This document shows positions 1-12,384 of a stretch of DNA of 64,000 nucleotides, in pieces. The notes beneath the pieces are model-generated. The model was given only the letters and a program-made list of their open reading frames with translations. It was not told the origin of the DNA and did no database searches. Every line of letters begins with the position of its first letter. Within the stretch, counting starts at the first letter, position 1. The stretch comes from Planococcus citri. Taxonomy: Eukaryota > Arthropoda > Insecta > Hemiptera > Pseudococcidae. The stretch is taken from contig NC_088677.1 of the NCBI RefSeq assembly GCF_950023065.1, positions 56,755,469 to 56,819,468 of the forward strand, in the 5' to 3' direction. A program made the translations under genes and the position numbers.

Positions 1-359
1 TCTCTCTTTTTATGTCTCTCATCTACAATAGTAGGTATAGAACTTCGTCTCACTGATTGTCGTCTGAAGGCGATATTTTTTCTGCCTAATTTATGACTGT
101 AATGAGCCCGGTGGAAATATGGATAATTAACGTGCATTTGTCGAGAATTACAGCAGTTTTTTCGATGTTATTTGAAATTTTTTATAACGAATGAAACCTC
201 TGGCAGCAGAATTCGAAATTACAAATTTTTTTCTCATTGCTCAGACTTTGGAGATTTTTTTCAATTTTTACAAAAATTAGAATTAAGAGAGGCGAAGGAG
301 AAGGAGGATGATTAAATTTTACAGCTTCGATATTTCAGAGAATCGTTTCATCAATTTTT
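1..359. other. AT-rich flank, no gene seen
   Basis: This stretch is AT-rich with T-homopolymers and a short purine-rich patch near 286-310. No splice pair, reading frame or RNA gene can be supported. It leads directly into the duplicated repeat that starts near 360. Confidence 0.5.
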
Positions 360-1975
360 TTGAAAGGACCAGAACACTGCTCAAAACGACTTAAATCCTA
401 CCATATCTTGGGGAACGCGTCAAATTCAAGCATTCGAGCTAAAATAAATAAATCTTCGATTTTTTCGATTTCAGCTCAAATTATTTTTTTTTTTAATTCC
501 ATAAAACTTGAGAGATCTGCTTTTGCAGCCATTTCCTCTTTTCAGTGGTCCACTTGGACTTGAGATAGTAAAATCTTCAACATTTGAAGGAGCATCCAAA
601 AAATCTCAAAATTACTGCAATCGTTTCGGGGACTCAACTTCAGAGAGCTGAAAAAGTTTTGAATATTTTCCGGCAAAAATGAGAAATTTTGAATTTTTTT
701 CCAAGTGAAGATTTTTCAACTGATAAAAAAATACGTTTTCAAATTTTCATTTTTTTTTTTTTTTGCTTTTTCAACGAGATTTTTTAAAAACTGAATTGGT
801 GATTTTTTTTCAAAATAAATGTTTAAAAATGACAACGGTGGAAAATCGAATTATCATCAAAGACACCCTTGTTTCACTTTTATAATTTTCAAGAGATTTT
901 AGCCTCGGTTTATTTGAGTGCCAATTTGGTTTTCTTTTCTAAAATTTCAATTTAGAAAATGCTAATCTGAAAAATATTGAGCTGAAAACCACTTAAAACC
1001 CCTACCACGTCTATTTGAGGGGGGGACGTCAAAATATAGGGGGACTTGTCAAATTCAAGTATTCGAGATGAAATAAATGAATCTTCGATTTATTCGCTTT
1101 GGGGCTCGAATTCATTTTTTTTCAACTTGAGAAATCTGCTTTTGCAGCCAATTCCTCTTTCCAATTCCACTCTTGACTTGAGATAAAATCGTCAACTTTT
1201 GCAGGAGGATCCAGAAAATCTCAAAATTACTGCGATCATTTCGGGGACTCGACTTCAGGGGGCTGAAAAATTTTGAATATATTTTCGGCAAAAATGGGAA
1301 ATTTTGACTTTTTTCCCAAGTTGAAATTTTCAACTGGTAAAAAAATACACTTCATTAGTCGCCATGTTCCGATTCAGAATATCGAACTTATGACAAGATT
1401 GAATTTTCAGCCGCCAAAGATGATTTACAATGCTTTCTGGAAAGATTTGAAATTCTTGGAGAAAACTAAACTTCTACTGGAGGCTCCAGATTGGTTCGAA
1501 AATGGTCGCAATTTGACTACAATATCAATATAATGTGTTATCGATCTTCAGATTTTCATTTCCAAATACTTTTTCTGTAAAAAATTATTACATTGATTTT
1601 TGATGTCATTCTAAAAAATTTCTTAAAAATCGAGTTTAGCTCCTCTTTTTGGGTTTGAGGCGTGGGGGTGAGGTTTTTTTATCAAGCTGAAGTTCAACTC
1701 AATCGGAGTAAACAGGTAGCAAAAGTTTCGGTTTTCCAATTTTCAAATTTTTCGCTTTTTCAGCGAGATCTTTCCAAACTAAATCGGTGGCTTTTTTTCG
1801 AAATAAATTTGAAAAAATGTCAATGATGGGAAAATCAACTCATCATCAAAAACACTGTCGTTTCACTTTTATAATTTTCAAAAGGTTTTGTCTTCGCTTC
1901 ATTTGAATCCCAATTTGCTTTTCTTATCTAAAATTTCAATTCTAAAAATGCTAATCTGAAAAATGAAAAATAGTG
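360..1975. repeat. Tandem duplication, ~600-bp unit, second copy interrupted
   Basis: Two diverged copies of one unit lie head to tail. Landmarks shared in order are ACTTAAA (389 and 991), CAAATTCAAG..ATTCGAG, GAGAAATCTGCTTTTGCAGC with one mismatch in copy 1 (1131 in copy 2), TCTCAAAATTACTGC, TTTCGGGGACTC, and then TTTCACTTTTATAATTTTCA and GCTAATCTGA (961 and 1950). The first half is offset by about 602 bases and the last part by 989, so copy 2 holds about 387 extra bases at roughly 1350-1735. The extra part carries a GGAGGCTCCAG module (near 1480) also found at 30832 and in the foldback element at 4108-6080. No protein is recognised. It is probably an old transposon-derived repeat. Confidence 0.75.
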
Positions 1976-2400
1976 AAGCTAGAAAAATACTCACATTTGA
2001 AAACTTTTTGTGGTACATTTTTTGGCTTGTAAGTTGGGAATTTATTGATTTTTGCCACCTGGTGAGAGATTTTTGCCAAGTCCCTTCCTGCCCCTCACTT
2101 TAAAAAAATTTGTTACTATTGAAACATTTTTCAACCAAGAACAATAATGTCGAATCCTCCTTGAATGATCCACTGATCCAGGATACAACTTTTGCCTTCA
2201 GATCAAATTCAAGTATTTTTTTTTTTTCAAATATCAGAATCATAATTGTATTTGAAATTCTCGTTGGTGGCATAATTTTCAATATGTACGCGATTTTGTT
2301 TGACCTATTTGTCGATTTATTCGGTCCACTGACAAAACAACAGAGAGTGAAATGCCATCCATCTCAATCGAACCTCGATGAGCACATCTGAAAAGACGGC
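1976..2400. other. AT-rich transition, no gene seen
   Basis: This low-CpG sequence links the duplicated repeat to the CpG-rich stretch that follows. Short open frames occur on both strands (for example 2110-2391) but show no family resemblance, and two of them overlap on opposite strands. Nothing functional can be supported. Confidence 0.45.
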
Positions 2401-4105
2401 GGCTGGATGAGGAAAAATCGATGCGAACGAGCTATCTTACGCAATAACGAAACGATTTAAATGTAAGGAAATGCGACGGTGTGCGGTGGAGGTGGTGGTG
2501 GCGGTAGCGGGGCCAAAGCTCTGGCGCTTCTATATAAGAAATCCCGTCGGGAATATGAAAATTTGTAAGCTAACAAAAAGTACACTGCGCTGCCATAATA
2601 CCCGACTATAAAATAATTTTCCAGCTAATAATATTCAAGATTAAGCTTCGCGCCGAGTTAAGGTAAAGCGACGCGGTCAGGGGGTATACTTTGATGTAAA
2701 TTAGCTCGGCGAAAAAAAATCGACTAATTTAGAAAATAAATCTTCGCAGTCATTTGTTGCGTGCTGGAGACTTTTCCCCCTTGGTTTCCCCACTAACCGC
2801 GTATAATACTCGTATATAGTACGTAGCATTTTCCTATACACTTAATACATAGTAAGTATACAAACGCCAGCTTTCGATGCCTGCATAGAGCAGCGACGAG
2901 CGAGAAAGCAGGCAGAAAACCCACCTTACGACCTTCAATAGTGAACATGGTTTTGACGACGGACTCCTTCATTATTTAAAATTTATTACCGTTTGTAATT
3001 ATTATAATATTTTTTCTCATTTTTAAAAGCCAACGTGTGCGTATATTTGCTTTTAACGCAGTCTCAACTGTGCCGACGCGATATCGCATTGGCGAGCGGT
3101 GAAAAAATATTATGATCGATAAAAAAAAAAAAAGTAACCTAAGCTCGTGTTTAAATATAGCACTCGTCGTTTTTCTATCCATTTTTCCAAACACCACACC
3201 ACAAATGCCATAACGTACGTATAATTAGTCCTAAAACCGCTCAGCCAGACGCAGACTCGCCTTACCATAAACTTTATGGAATAAATCGTGTCTAAAATGT
3301 ATAGACATTCGCGAAATATGAGAAATACCTCGACGAAACCCATAAAAAACTCGTCGCGAAAACCATATGTGTTAGGAGAATCGTGTAAATCGAGATGATT
3401 ACACAGGTTTTTCTGTTCATTTTTTTTTTTGCACATACTTACCTATCTCGTATTAATTGAAACAACCTATACATACCTCTACATATATATCGAGTATAAT
3501 ATTATTAATATTGTGTATTGATTACTAGCTTCGTGTTATAAGTACCATGTTTCGCGTTTAATCGACGACCGAGCTAAATTAATGTAAACCGTGTCCATTG
3601 AGACGCCTGCTAGACCACCTCCATCTCTGCATAGTCCATCATACATTATAAACACTCTTTCGAAACGAGTTGTTTTTTTTTCCAATTTGTATTTACACGG
3701 GTTTATCTCTTACTAATAAATTGATAGATGCGGTTTTTTTTCTATTCAGAAAATTGCACTTGCACTTCGGCCCCTTATTATAATTTTTACGTCGTTTCAC
3801 TAATCGTGTATTTATATTACTATAACTCGAACAACCTACTAAGTAATAGGAAATTAATTTACACGTACGATGCGATACGTATCTATACATAAACACTATC
3901 TTTTTTTTCGTAATTATAGATATGTATCCGTACGAGTAATGTAGTGTGCATTCAACTTACGTTAGATGTGTATTTGTGATGTAAAATATTATTATTGGGA
4001 TTAATTTCATTGTTAGCAAAGTTGCAAGTACCTATCTTTCTGTTATGTCGTGCAGTGTTAAAAGTTCAATCATTATATTATATAGTCCTGCATGTGGCAA
4101 TAGGA
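2401..4105. other. CpG-rich, apparently single-copy stretch
   Basis: From about 2400 the texture changes. CpG becomes frequent, the homopolymer and TTTTTCAAAAATTT style vanishes, and no copy of this sequence was found elsewhere in the window. It contains a GGTGGTGGTGGCGG stretch near 2490 and many ACTCGTATA/TACGAGTA strings. Such blocks alternate with repeat-rich blocks throughout the window and may be conserved non-coding or regulatory DNA. No coding exon is recognised. Confidence 0.5.
2531..2538 (+). promoter_or_regulatory. Possible TATA box TATATAAG
   Basis: TATATAAG lies just downstream of a locally GC-rich run (GGCGGTAGCGGGGCC, about 2500-2515) and is followed by CCCGTCGGG. The arrangement resembles a TATA-type core promoter reading to the right, with initiation expected near 2560-2565. 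No downstream open reading frame or splice donor confirms it, and TATATA-like strings are common in AT-rich DNA, so this is a weak call. Confidence 0.2.
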
Positions 4106-4107
4106 AT

Positions 4108-6080
4108 AATTGCACCCCCTCCCTCCGATCCTCTGGGACAGTTTTGTTCTTAAAGGGAAAATCCTAATTAACGTTTTAAAGCATACTTGCCAAAAAATAA
4201 AAAACTACTTGTAACAAAGTGACGGCCATTTTGATTGCCCAGTCTGCAGAAATAGCAGATTTTGCCTTCAAACATAGGACTCACATGAAATTTTTGAACT
4301 GGACAGAGCTACATCGAAAGAGCCTGCAAAAGTTCATCACCAGCCAAAATTTTAAGTGCTTAAGTGCATTTTTCGATTTTTGGTGAATTTTTAAAAATCA
4401 AAATTCAAGTCAAAAAATATTGAGAAAAAAATGGAAATTTTACCAAATTTACCTAGAAAGCTGAAATTTGGGATAAACCCTATTTTCAACCTGCCAAATC
4501 AGCTGGAAATGGTTTCAAACTCATTTAAGTAGTTCTGGAGCCTCCAGCAGATTTTTAAAACTGGAAATTTCCACATAATTTCTCAAAATATGAAGTTGGA
4601 AATCCAAAATTCACGCTGTAAACTAATTTTATTACGCAATGAAATCGACTGCAAATAGATTTCAAGTCGTTTTGGATCCTCCAGCATTTTTTGGAAACTT
4701 ACTGGAGCCTCCAGTAGATTTTTGAAACTTGAAATCATGAAATGGGAAAGCCAAAATTCATCCTGTAAACTAATTTCAATTTCAATACGCTATGAAATCG
4801 ACTGCAGATTGATTTCAAGTTGCTTTGGAGCCTCCAGCAATTTTTTGAAAATTACTGAAGCCTCCAGTAGATTTTCAAGCCGAAATTCACCTTGCACAGT
4901 ACGTGCTAAAGTTAATTCAGACAGATTTTGTGGCATTTTTTGAAAAACATAAGTTTCTAAAAAGTCGCTGGAGGATCCAAAACAGGCTGAAACTGCTTGC
5001 AATCCATTTCGTAATTCATGAAAAAATAGAGTGCAAACTGAATTTCATTTCTCTCCCTTCAACGGAAGCAGAAGGGTAATTTTTCAAATTTTCAAATAAG
5101 TATGAAATCGATGGACAAAAATATATATGTTTCAGACTTGAATAAACCGATTTTGCAAAAAATAACGGGTATGTTATCGACCATGAAGGTGCAAAAAGTA
5201 GCTGAAAGCCTCAAAACGACTTGAAACTACCTGCAGTCGACTTCATAGCGTATTGAAATTAGTTTTCAAAGGGACTTTCGGATTTCCAACTTCATTTTTT
5301 GATAAAAATTTGAGGAAATCTTAAGTTTAAAAAATCTGCTGGAGGCTCTAAGGATTTTCAAAAAGTTGCTGGAGGCTCCGAAATGACTTAAACTCACCAA
5401 CAGTCGACTGAATATCGTGTTTAAGTTGAAGAGCAGCGTGAATTTTAGATTTCCAACTTCATTTGATAACATTTTGTAAACATTTCAAGTTTCAAAAATT
5501 TACTGGAGGCTCCAGTAACTTTCAAAAAGTTGCTGGAGGCTCCAGAACGACTTGAAATCTACCTGAAGTCGACTTGATAGCGTGTTCAAGTTGACGTGCA
5601 GCGTGAATTTCAGATTTCCAACTTCATTTGAAGAAATTTTGTAGAAATTTTAAGTTTCAAAAATCTGCTGGAGGCTCCAGGACTGCTCAAAACCGTTTGA
5701 AACCATTTCCAATCGATTTGGTTGATTGAAAATAGGGTATATCCCAAATTTCAGGCATGTAAGTCAATTTGGTGAAATTTTTATTTTTTCCTCATTTTTG
5801 GCTAAAATTAAAAATTTACCAAAAATCGAAAAATTCATTCTCGCACTTGAAATTTTGGCTGGTGATGAATTTTTGTAAGCCCTTTTGATGTAGCTTTGTC
5901 CAGCTCAAAAAATATCTTGCAAGTCCTATGTTGGAAAGCAAAATTAGCGATTTCGACTCACCTATCGATCAAAATTGCCGTCATTTTGTCAGTAAGGCTA
6001 ACTCTTTTTTGGAAAGTTTACTTTAAAATGTTCCTTAGGATGTCCCCTGAAAAATATTGTCTTAGAGGATGGGGGGGGGG
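4108..6080. repeat. Large foldback element with tandem GGAGGCTCCAG modules
   Basis: The left part (about 4108-4965) and the right part (about 4966-6080) are inverted copies of each other. Outer landmarks pair in opposite orientation: CCCCCTCC and GATCCTCT near 4115-4133 with GAGGATGGGGGGGGGG near 6065, the ACATAGGACT block near 4273 with AGTCCTATGTTGG near 5920, the GACAGAGCTACATC block near 4304 with GATGTAGCTTTGTCC near 5888, and TCACCAGCCAAAATTT (4338) with AAATTTTGGCTGGTGA (about 5853). Inside each arm are modules built around the near-palindrome CTGGAGGCTCCAG, spaced about 150-165 bases (left near 4536, 4676, 4826; right near 5338, 5503, 5668). No transposase frame is present. It resembles a foldback or MITE-type non-autonomous element, and an RNA copy could fold into a very long hairpin. 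Confidence 0.85.
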
Positions 6081-6240
6081 AGTTGATTTTTCTCCAAAAA
6101 TTCCAAATACTTCCAGAAGGCGTTTTAATGAAACTTGGATAGCTGAAAACTTGGTTTTCAGGTTAGGGTGATATGCTCTTTCAGTGAGTCAAATTTCAGC
6201 TCGATCGAATTTGACGAGTAGTAGAGGTTCCCTTTGTTAG
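6081..6240. other. Tail of the foldback region, no gene seen
   Basis: This short stretch follows the right arm of the foldback and is still CpG-poor. CAGGTTAGG near 6162 resembles an acceptor followed by GT, but the donor match is poor and no exon is proposed. Confidence 0.35.
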
Positions 6241-8640
6241 CCTATAATCATTTTCCACCTCTTTCTCGAATAAGTCCTTCATTTTACCAAATTTTCTAAC
6301 CATCACAAAAACAATCGCGAAAAAAACACTCAAAAAGGAGGGAAAATTGCCTATCAGAAAGTGGCATTCGTTCGCAACACCTCAACGTACTTAACGTATA
6401 CCATACAGGGGATTAATTGGGAATCGTTATCACACACTGGATGATGCTCGAACGTGAGAGTAGGGCACATCCTCCTTTTTAGGTAGAGGTAGCATTAACC
6501 GCGCTAGAAGGAGATTTTTATCGCGGTTATTTGGAAAGAGATTTTCGGCAGCATAAAAACCAGTGGTATGATATCAAATGGGGGTGGAAGCTGAGGCTGT
6601 GGCGCGGCGGTGGCAGTAGTGGCGTTTAAACGTATAATTGCCCTTTACTAATACCCTATTGTATTCTTATCGAGCACTGATAAAATATTATCATAATGTT
6701 GAGGTTCCTGCGCTGCGAGCAACTGTGACTCTGCAGCATCCCGCGCTTGCCTTTACCGGCTTTGCGAAGCAGCGAATGGCGACGCGAGCAGGGTCGCAAT
6801 TCACGCTTCGTAAAACCAATGCTGCCTTGCTGCTTCGTGTATAATATGTACAAGTTGTATAACTATATGAGTATGACATTTCCATATATAGTAAAGTGTA
6901 CGTGTACGTGTATTATGTTTACAAATACACCAAACGGGTATTTTTAAGGCGAAAGGGGGCCAGGGGGGCATATATATATGCGACATGAACTTAGATCGTC
7001 GCATAAAGTGAATTTGTATTTGTTCATTTAAATTCATCGAATAATTTGCGGCGCTGTTCGACGATGACGAAGACGACAGCACCACCGGCTGCGTGTGTTT
7101 ATTAATGCCACAGGGTGAAAATGAGATTAAGCAAAATATTGGGCGCGATATCGAACAACGCACATCTCGATGTTGTTTTTCGCCCACTGTGAGTAATTCG
7201 CATTGTAGGGTGGTGAGAAAATTGTGATGTTTTTTTTTTCGATGCTGAACCGCTATGGAGACATTCTTGAAACAATATTTTTAAGAAATTATTTTTCAAT
7301 ATTCAGGATTTTTGAATATTTATTTCCAACTGTCCATATTTTCTGTTTTTTTTTTTTTTTATGAAAATTTATTTTTGAAGTAGGTAAACATTCGATATGA
7401 AAATCACATCTCAAAAAAAAAAAAAATTATAAGAGACAACATCTCTCATTCGATCGTCCATTCAACTCGCAGCTACTTCCGCAACTTACGAGACAAAAAA
7501 AACGCACGGAAAATGACCCTATAACTCGATCTATTTATTAATACTTTTTTTTCTTCATTTCCAATCATTCCTCGGAAAATCCTATACGACACAAAAGCCG
7601 GAGCACAGCTCGTTTTGTGTCGTGTCGCGCGCCTCACGACGAGAAATATTTTCGTCGAGAATGAAAATTTTCAGGCAATTTCGCACTCGACCGACTTTTT
7701 ATCAACCGATTATTTGAGGTCGCAAAGAAATCTGCCAGACGAAGCGAAAACTAAGACAATTACAAAAGAGAGAACCTCTCTGTGTGCTGCGCTTCGCATA
7801 GTACACGGGGACAAAGCCGAGTCTGCACAGCTGTGTAGGGGTAAAAACAAGAAAAGAAAATCCTCGTTAAATAGCTTTGCGCAAAATACTAATAAACTCT
7901 CGCACAATTTCCTGAACGTCGCCCTCGCTCTGCGCCCCAATCTCCGCTCTCGCCTCCCTTTATCTTTTTAATTACGTAATTAACCGTACAAAAAGTATAC
8001 TCGCGAGTCGTTCGATTGGAATTTAGCATCATTAATAAACACCCTCGATGCTAAAGCGTTGTTTTTTTTCCTCTCTCGTCCTATAAAACGTCGAGTCTTT
8101 TTCAAAAACATAAAAATTACAAAAAAATTTTCCGCGTTGTTGATGAAGTTGAAAAAAAAACACACATACCAAACACGCCGATATAAACATAGCACGCGAA
8201 ATTGGGAAAACATACGGGAAAAAAGTGCCAGAAAAAAACAAACAAAAACAGGCATTAATCAATCCACAATTAACACCCCTGTGATATACACGTCCGCAAA
8301 ATACATGTTCAAACAACTCCTCGTCTAATACTTTAATTCTTCGTTAAATATAGACGCTATAATTGTGTCCAACTTAGCGTATCTGCTCTTTACAATCGTG
8401 CAGTATATGGTATGTACTTTTACATGCATTATAACGAAGCTCTCTTTCTCTCCTCGTCGCGTAGTCCTTGCTCTGTGTTGTGTATTTCTTTCTCCATATG
8501 ATAATAACATACCCGAGCATGTTTTTTCAAAAAACAATACGATCCGTGATTTCACCCCTCTCCAGGACTCTCTTCCTATTCACCATCGTGCTCTATTTAT
8601 TTTAATTTAAATTGCAACACGATATATCGCTTGTTGTGAA
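6241..8640. other. CpG-rich, apparently single-copy stretch
   Basis: A second block of CpG-rich sequence. It holds many short overlapping frames on both strands, for example 6801-7187 (minus) and 7615-7971 (plus). None has domain-like composition or a recognisable family. AT-rich interruptions at about 7270-7560 contain T and A homopolymers. Motifs of the TACGAGTAT type recur. No exon can be supported, and regulatory or spacer DNA is the best description. Confidence 0.45.
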
Positions 8641-8659
8641 ACCTTTTTTGCAGTATGCA

Positions 8660-9235
8660 CATACGAGTATGGAAAAAAGTCAAACCACTTATTGAATTTC
8701 TGTTTTTCAAAAAATGCCACAAAATCTGTCCGAATCCACTTTAGCACGTACTGAGCAGAGTGAATTTCGGCTTTCCAACTCCATTTGATGAAATTTTGTA
8801 GAAATTTCAAGTTTCAGTAATTTACTGGAGACTCCAGTAATTTCCAAAAAATTACTTGAAAACAACCTACAGTAGACTTGATAGCGTGTTCAAGTTGAAG
8901 TACAGCGTGAATTTTGGATTTCCAACTTCATATTTTGAGAAATTATGTGGAAATTTCCAGTTTTAAAAATCTGCTGGAGGCTCCAGAACTGCTCAAACCA
9001 GTTTGAAACTGTTTTTCAATCAATTGGGTAGGTCTAAAATAGGGTATATCGCAAATTTCAGCTTTCTGTGCCAATTTGGTAAAATTTTGATTTTTTTCAT
9101 TTTTATTGGCTTAAATTTTGATTTTCAAAAATTCACCAAAATTCCAAAAATGGACTTTAGCACTTGAAATTTTCTCTGGTGATAAATTTTTGCAAGCTCT
9201 TCCGATGTAGCTTTGTCCAGTTCAAAAAATTTCGT
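8660..9235 (+). repeat. Solo copy of one foldback arm
   Basis: This stretch is homologous to the right arm of the 4108-6080 element and to the reverse complement of its left arm. Shared landmarks include AAAAAATGCCACAAAATCTG (8709; reverse complement at about 4925), TTTAGCACGTACTG, CAACTTCAT, CTGCTGGAGGCTCCAG (8969), AATAGGGTATAT (about 9040) and GATGTAGCTTTGTCCAG near 9203. The outermost part of the arm (the TCCTATGTTGG block and beyond) is missing, so the copy is truncated at its outer edge and abuts the tandem repeat at 9246. It shows that the arm sequence is dispersed and was not made only by local inversion. Confidence 0.85.
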
Positions 9236-9245
9236 TTACTTATTT

Positions 9246-9540
9246 GGGGAGGTTCTAGGGGCCATGGGTGAAGTTAATTTGAAAAACTAAGGTCATATTC
9301 GTGTTCAGCAATATCGAAAACATACCTACTATTTCATGTGTCACACGAATGAAACCATTTTTTGGACTTTTGCCCCCTTTGGGGAGGTGCTGGGGGCCGT
9401 GGATGGAGCCCAATCAAAAATCTGATGTCATATTCGAGTTCTGCGTTACCGAAAACATACAATTCGATATATCACATGCTCTAGATTTTTTTTTGAAAGT
9501 TTTGCCCAAATTTGGCGGAGGGGGTACTCTTTTTTCATTA
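9246..9540 (+). repeat. Tandem duplication with ~135-bp period
   Basis: Two consecutive units begin with GGGGAGGT (9246 and 9381). Each contains GGGGCC(A/G)TGG, then GTCATATTCG(T/A)GTTC and AC(C)GAAAACATAC-type strings at the same offset. A third start at about 9515 (GGCGGAGGGGGTAC) fades into unrelated sequence. The open frame at 9301-9801 on the plus strand runs through this repeat and is probably a by-product. No protein domain is visible. Confidence 0.7.
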
Positions 9541-10140
9541 AAAGGTCCCATCTCGAAAATTGAATATTTCAAAAAAGTATCAAAAAGCACATCTATGGAA
9601 ATTTTTTCAGAATTGGAAATGATAGCTCCCACTTACAGTACTATTTTGAAATTTGAACTTTCAATTGGAAAGTTCAATTTTCAACTTTTGAAAATATCAA
9701 AATGCTTAAAAAGTTCAAAATGCAATGCCCTTTCGAACTGTAAAGTCAGTTTTAATCAGAGTATCATAGTTTCGGAGGTATGCGCTGCTGAAGTTGAGTA
9801 GGTACCTTGAGACAATGTGAAAATACTTGAAGCCCTCCCATACGTTCCCTGAGGGGGCTGGAACCAAACGGATTGCAGGTTTCTTAATTATTAAGTGGGT
9901 AGACATTGTAAACAAAATTTGAACGAAATCGAAAGACATGACTTTCAAAATCGCAAATTAACATGGAATGACCCTATTTCATTTTTTTTCTTTTTTTTTT
10001 TTTATCAAAAATTCAGCTTTGAATTGATATTTCTAAAATTTCAAGCTGATTTTAAAATTCTGTGAATTTTTAAAAATTGACAACATTTCAAAAATGAATT
10101 TGAGTTAAAATTTTGGTTTCGGAGGTTTCAAGACATGGTC
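9541..10140. other. AT-rich repeat-like stretch, no gene seen
   Basis: CpG-poor sequence with repeated TTGAAATTTGAA-style runs and a T-homopolymer near 9990. No splice signals, RNA genes or convincing reading frame were seen. Confidence 0.4.
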
Positions 10141-12180
10141 TTTCAATCTGGCTTGGCTTGAGTTCATTCAAATAGAACACGAAGTGTGTAATTCAAACTG
10201 TTCCCTTGCCAGAATGTAGACGTAGTTCCAAAACATCTCTCGTGCCCAACAAATCTTCGAACGCACTATCTGACCAACAAAATTCCGCACCTCTCAGTAC
10301 GTTAGAACATTAATTTTTCAACTCGTCTCGCAGACCACAACGTGGATTTTTTCATCTTCAAAACACTTTGAGTAAAACTTCCTCGCTTCGAGCGCCCACA
10401 TATCGCGATGATTCGCGATTTCCACCGTTACCACGCCAGAATTCTTACTCAGCCGGGCACACTTCGATTGGAAAACGCAGCGCCGGAGTCGTTAAACCCT
10501 CACAATTCACATTGCACGCTGGCTGGCGAGATAAAATTCCACAAAAGCTATTCGAATTCAGGTAGTTCTCTAATCTGGGTAATAAATCTGGAATACTTCA
10601 CGTTCGGTCGCATATATTCACCGATAATCAGCGTATCATTGATAATAATTAATTCTATTTTGATCGTAGTCGTCGTCGTTTACGCGCCGTCCTTAATTTA
10701 TTCCTCTCCAGCGCCTCCAGGCTTCCATATATCTATTCCCAAAACAGTAAAGAAGCGAATAGGCAGACAAAAAAAACCAACAACAGCAAAATACGTACAC
10801 AGGTACGAAAAAACCAGCCAACTAACATCTATCGAGACAGGACATTTTCACTATGTGTTGTATGTGTACGCGAAATAGTCCCCTGCAACCCGCGCAACGC
10901 CACCTCACCAATACGAGTATACAGATACCTACATAGGTACAATATAAAATCGGTAATAAATTATTATTTGATGAACCGGCCATATATTTTGTATCCGGAC
11001 AGAGTACACCGGGGGCGCAGGGTAAATAGTGAATTTAACAGATGCAACATCGGTAATGACTTTCGAACCTTCATTATCGAACACAAAATGAGATAGAACG
11101 AGAGACGTTCGCAGAGCGAAACAGTGAAACCGAACAAGACTGAAGACGAATCTTCTTCTTATGGTACAGAATCGAAACATCTCCACGTTCACACCCACTG
11201 CTCGTTAAAAATAAATTGTTTACACTCCGAACCGGTTTCGAAAGTCAGAAAAATTACCGAGAATTACTCTTCATTATTTTTTCCGCCGCCTCGTGATCGG
11301 AAAAGAAGAATCGAGGGGCGTTCGAATTTTATCCTCTTTTTTCTTCCACTATTTTTTTCTTTTTCAACTTTGGTCTTTCTCTCTTTTTCTATTTCATTCA
11401 TTTTCTTTATCGTGTGTATAATATACCGTACATCATTTTCAAGCGTATTTTAAACACATACGAGTATGCTATACACACAACCGAAAGCATTTATATACGC
11501 ATGCAGGCGAGCGTATATACGTTTAACCAAATCAAAACCCCGAGAATAATTAAAAAAACATGATGACTTCTGCCATTAAACCATAATTTACCTATAACTT
11601 GAATATCGCCACGCAGCATTGCAAGAGCAAGCCGCGCCATACAGAGTGGTCGCAGCGCCGCATCATTGCTTCGCATATTTTTCCCAACTCCAGCTCCGCT
11701 CCATCATCGTCATTCTGGCCGTTAATTAAAAATACACTCTTGCACTATTATTACGCGAGTACGAATGCACACAGTATGCGTATATGCTTGGTATTCTCCA
11801 TAAGCTTAGACGAAATTATTCTACGAGGATATAATATGTTTTTACTCGTGTGTTGTGACGTCTGATTTACTCTGTAATGATTTCTCAACTCATTATTCAT
11901 CGGATTTGGTAGATAGAGATTTATTATAACATATACAAACACCGATAGAGTCAGAGTTTTTAGTGGGAAGCGTATTAGGAAGAATTCAAGAGATGATTCA
12001 TCGATCATAATGTTCTGCGGAATAGTGAAATCGGGACGAAATAACTCTACTTATACAATTACAATCAAACGATACTGCATGCAAATCGGACTAGGTCATT
12101 AATATTAAATCGAATTTGAAAACATAAATCTTACAACGTACGAACCTTCACTTTATACGCAGCTCTAGTCACTTGAAGAT
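10141..12180. other. CpG-rich, apparently single-copy stretch
   Basis: CpG-rich block with TACGAGTATAC (10912) and CATACGAGTATGC (11459) strings and GTAGGTA-type motifs. The longest frame, 10408-10878 (plus), has no recognisable domain and overlaps another frame. The interval 11270-11450 is pyrimidine-rich (TTTTTCTTTTTC). No gene is supported. Confidence 0.45.
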
Positions 12181-12384
12181 AAAACAGGAGGATGAGGGGG
12201 TAGCAGATTGCATCCTTCAAATTCCAGAAGGAAACTGGCCTCCACTTATGATTTTTTGTCAGGCAAGAGAAATGAAGCATTGCTAAAAAATAAAAGGGTA
12301 TTCAACCTTCCCTAAAACACAATAGAATTTTTTTGGACCAAACCAAATAATCTAAAGGGCTCACAAAATACCTACTCTAGGAAT

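Noticed and set aside
9301..9801. 166-residue plus-strand open frame
   Set aside because: It runs through a 135-bp tandem duplication and AT-rich repeat sequence; no domain is visible.
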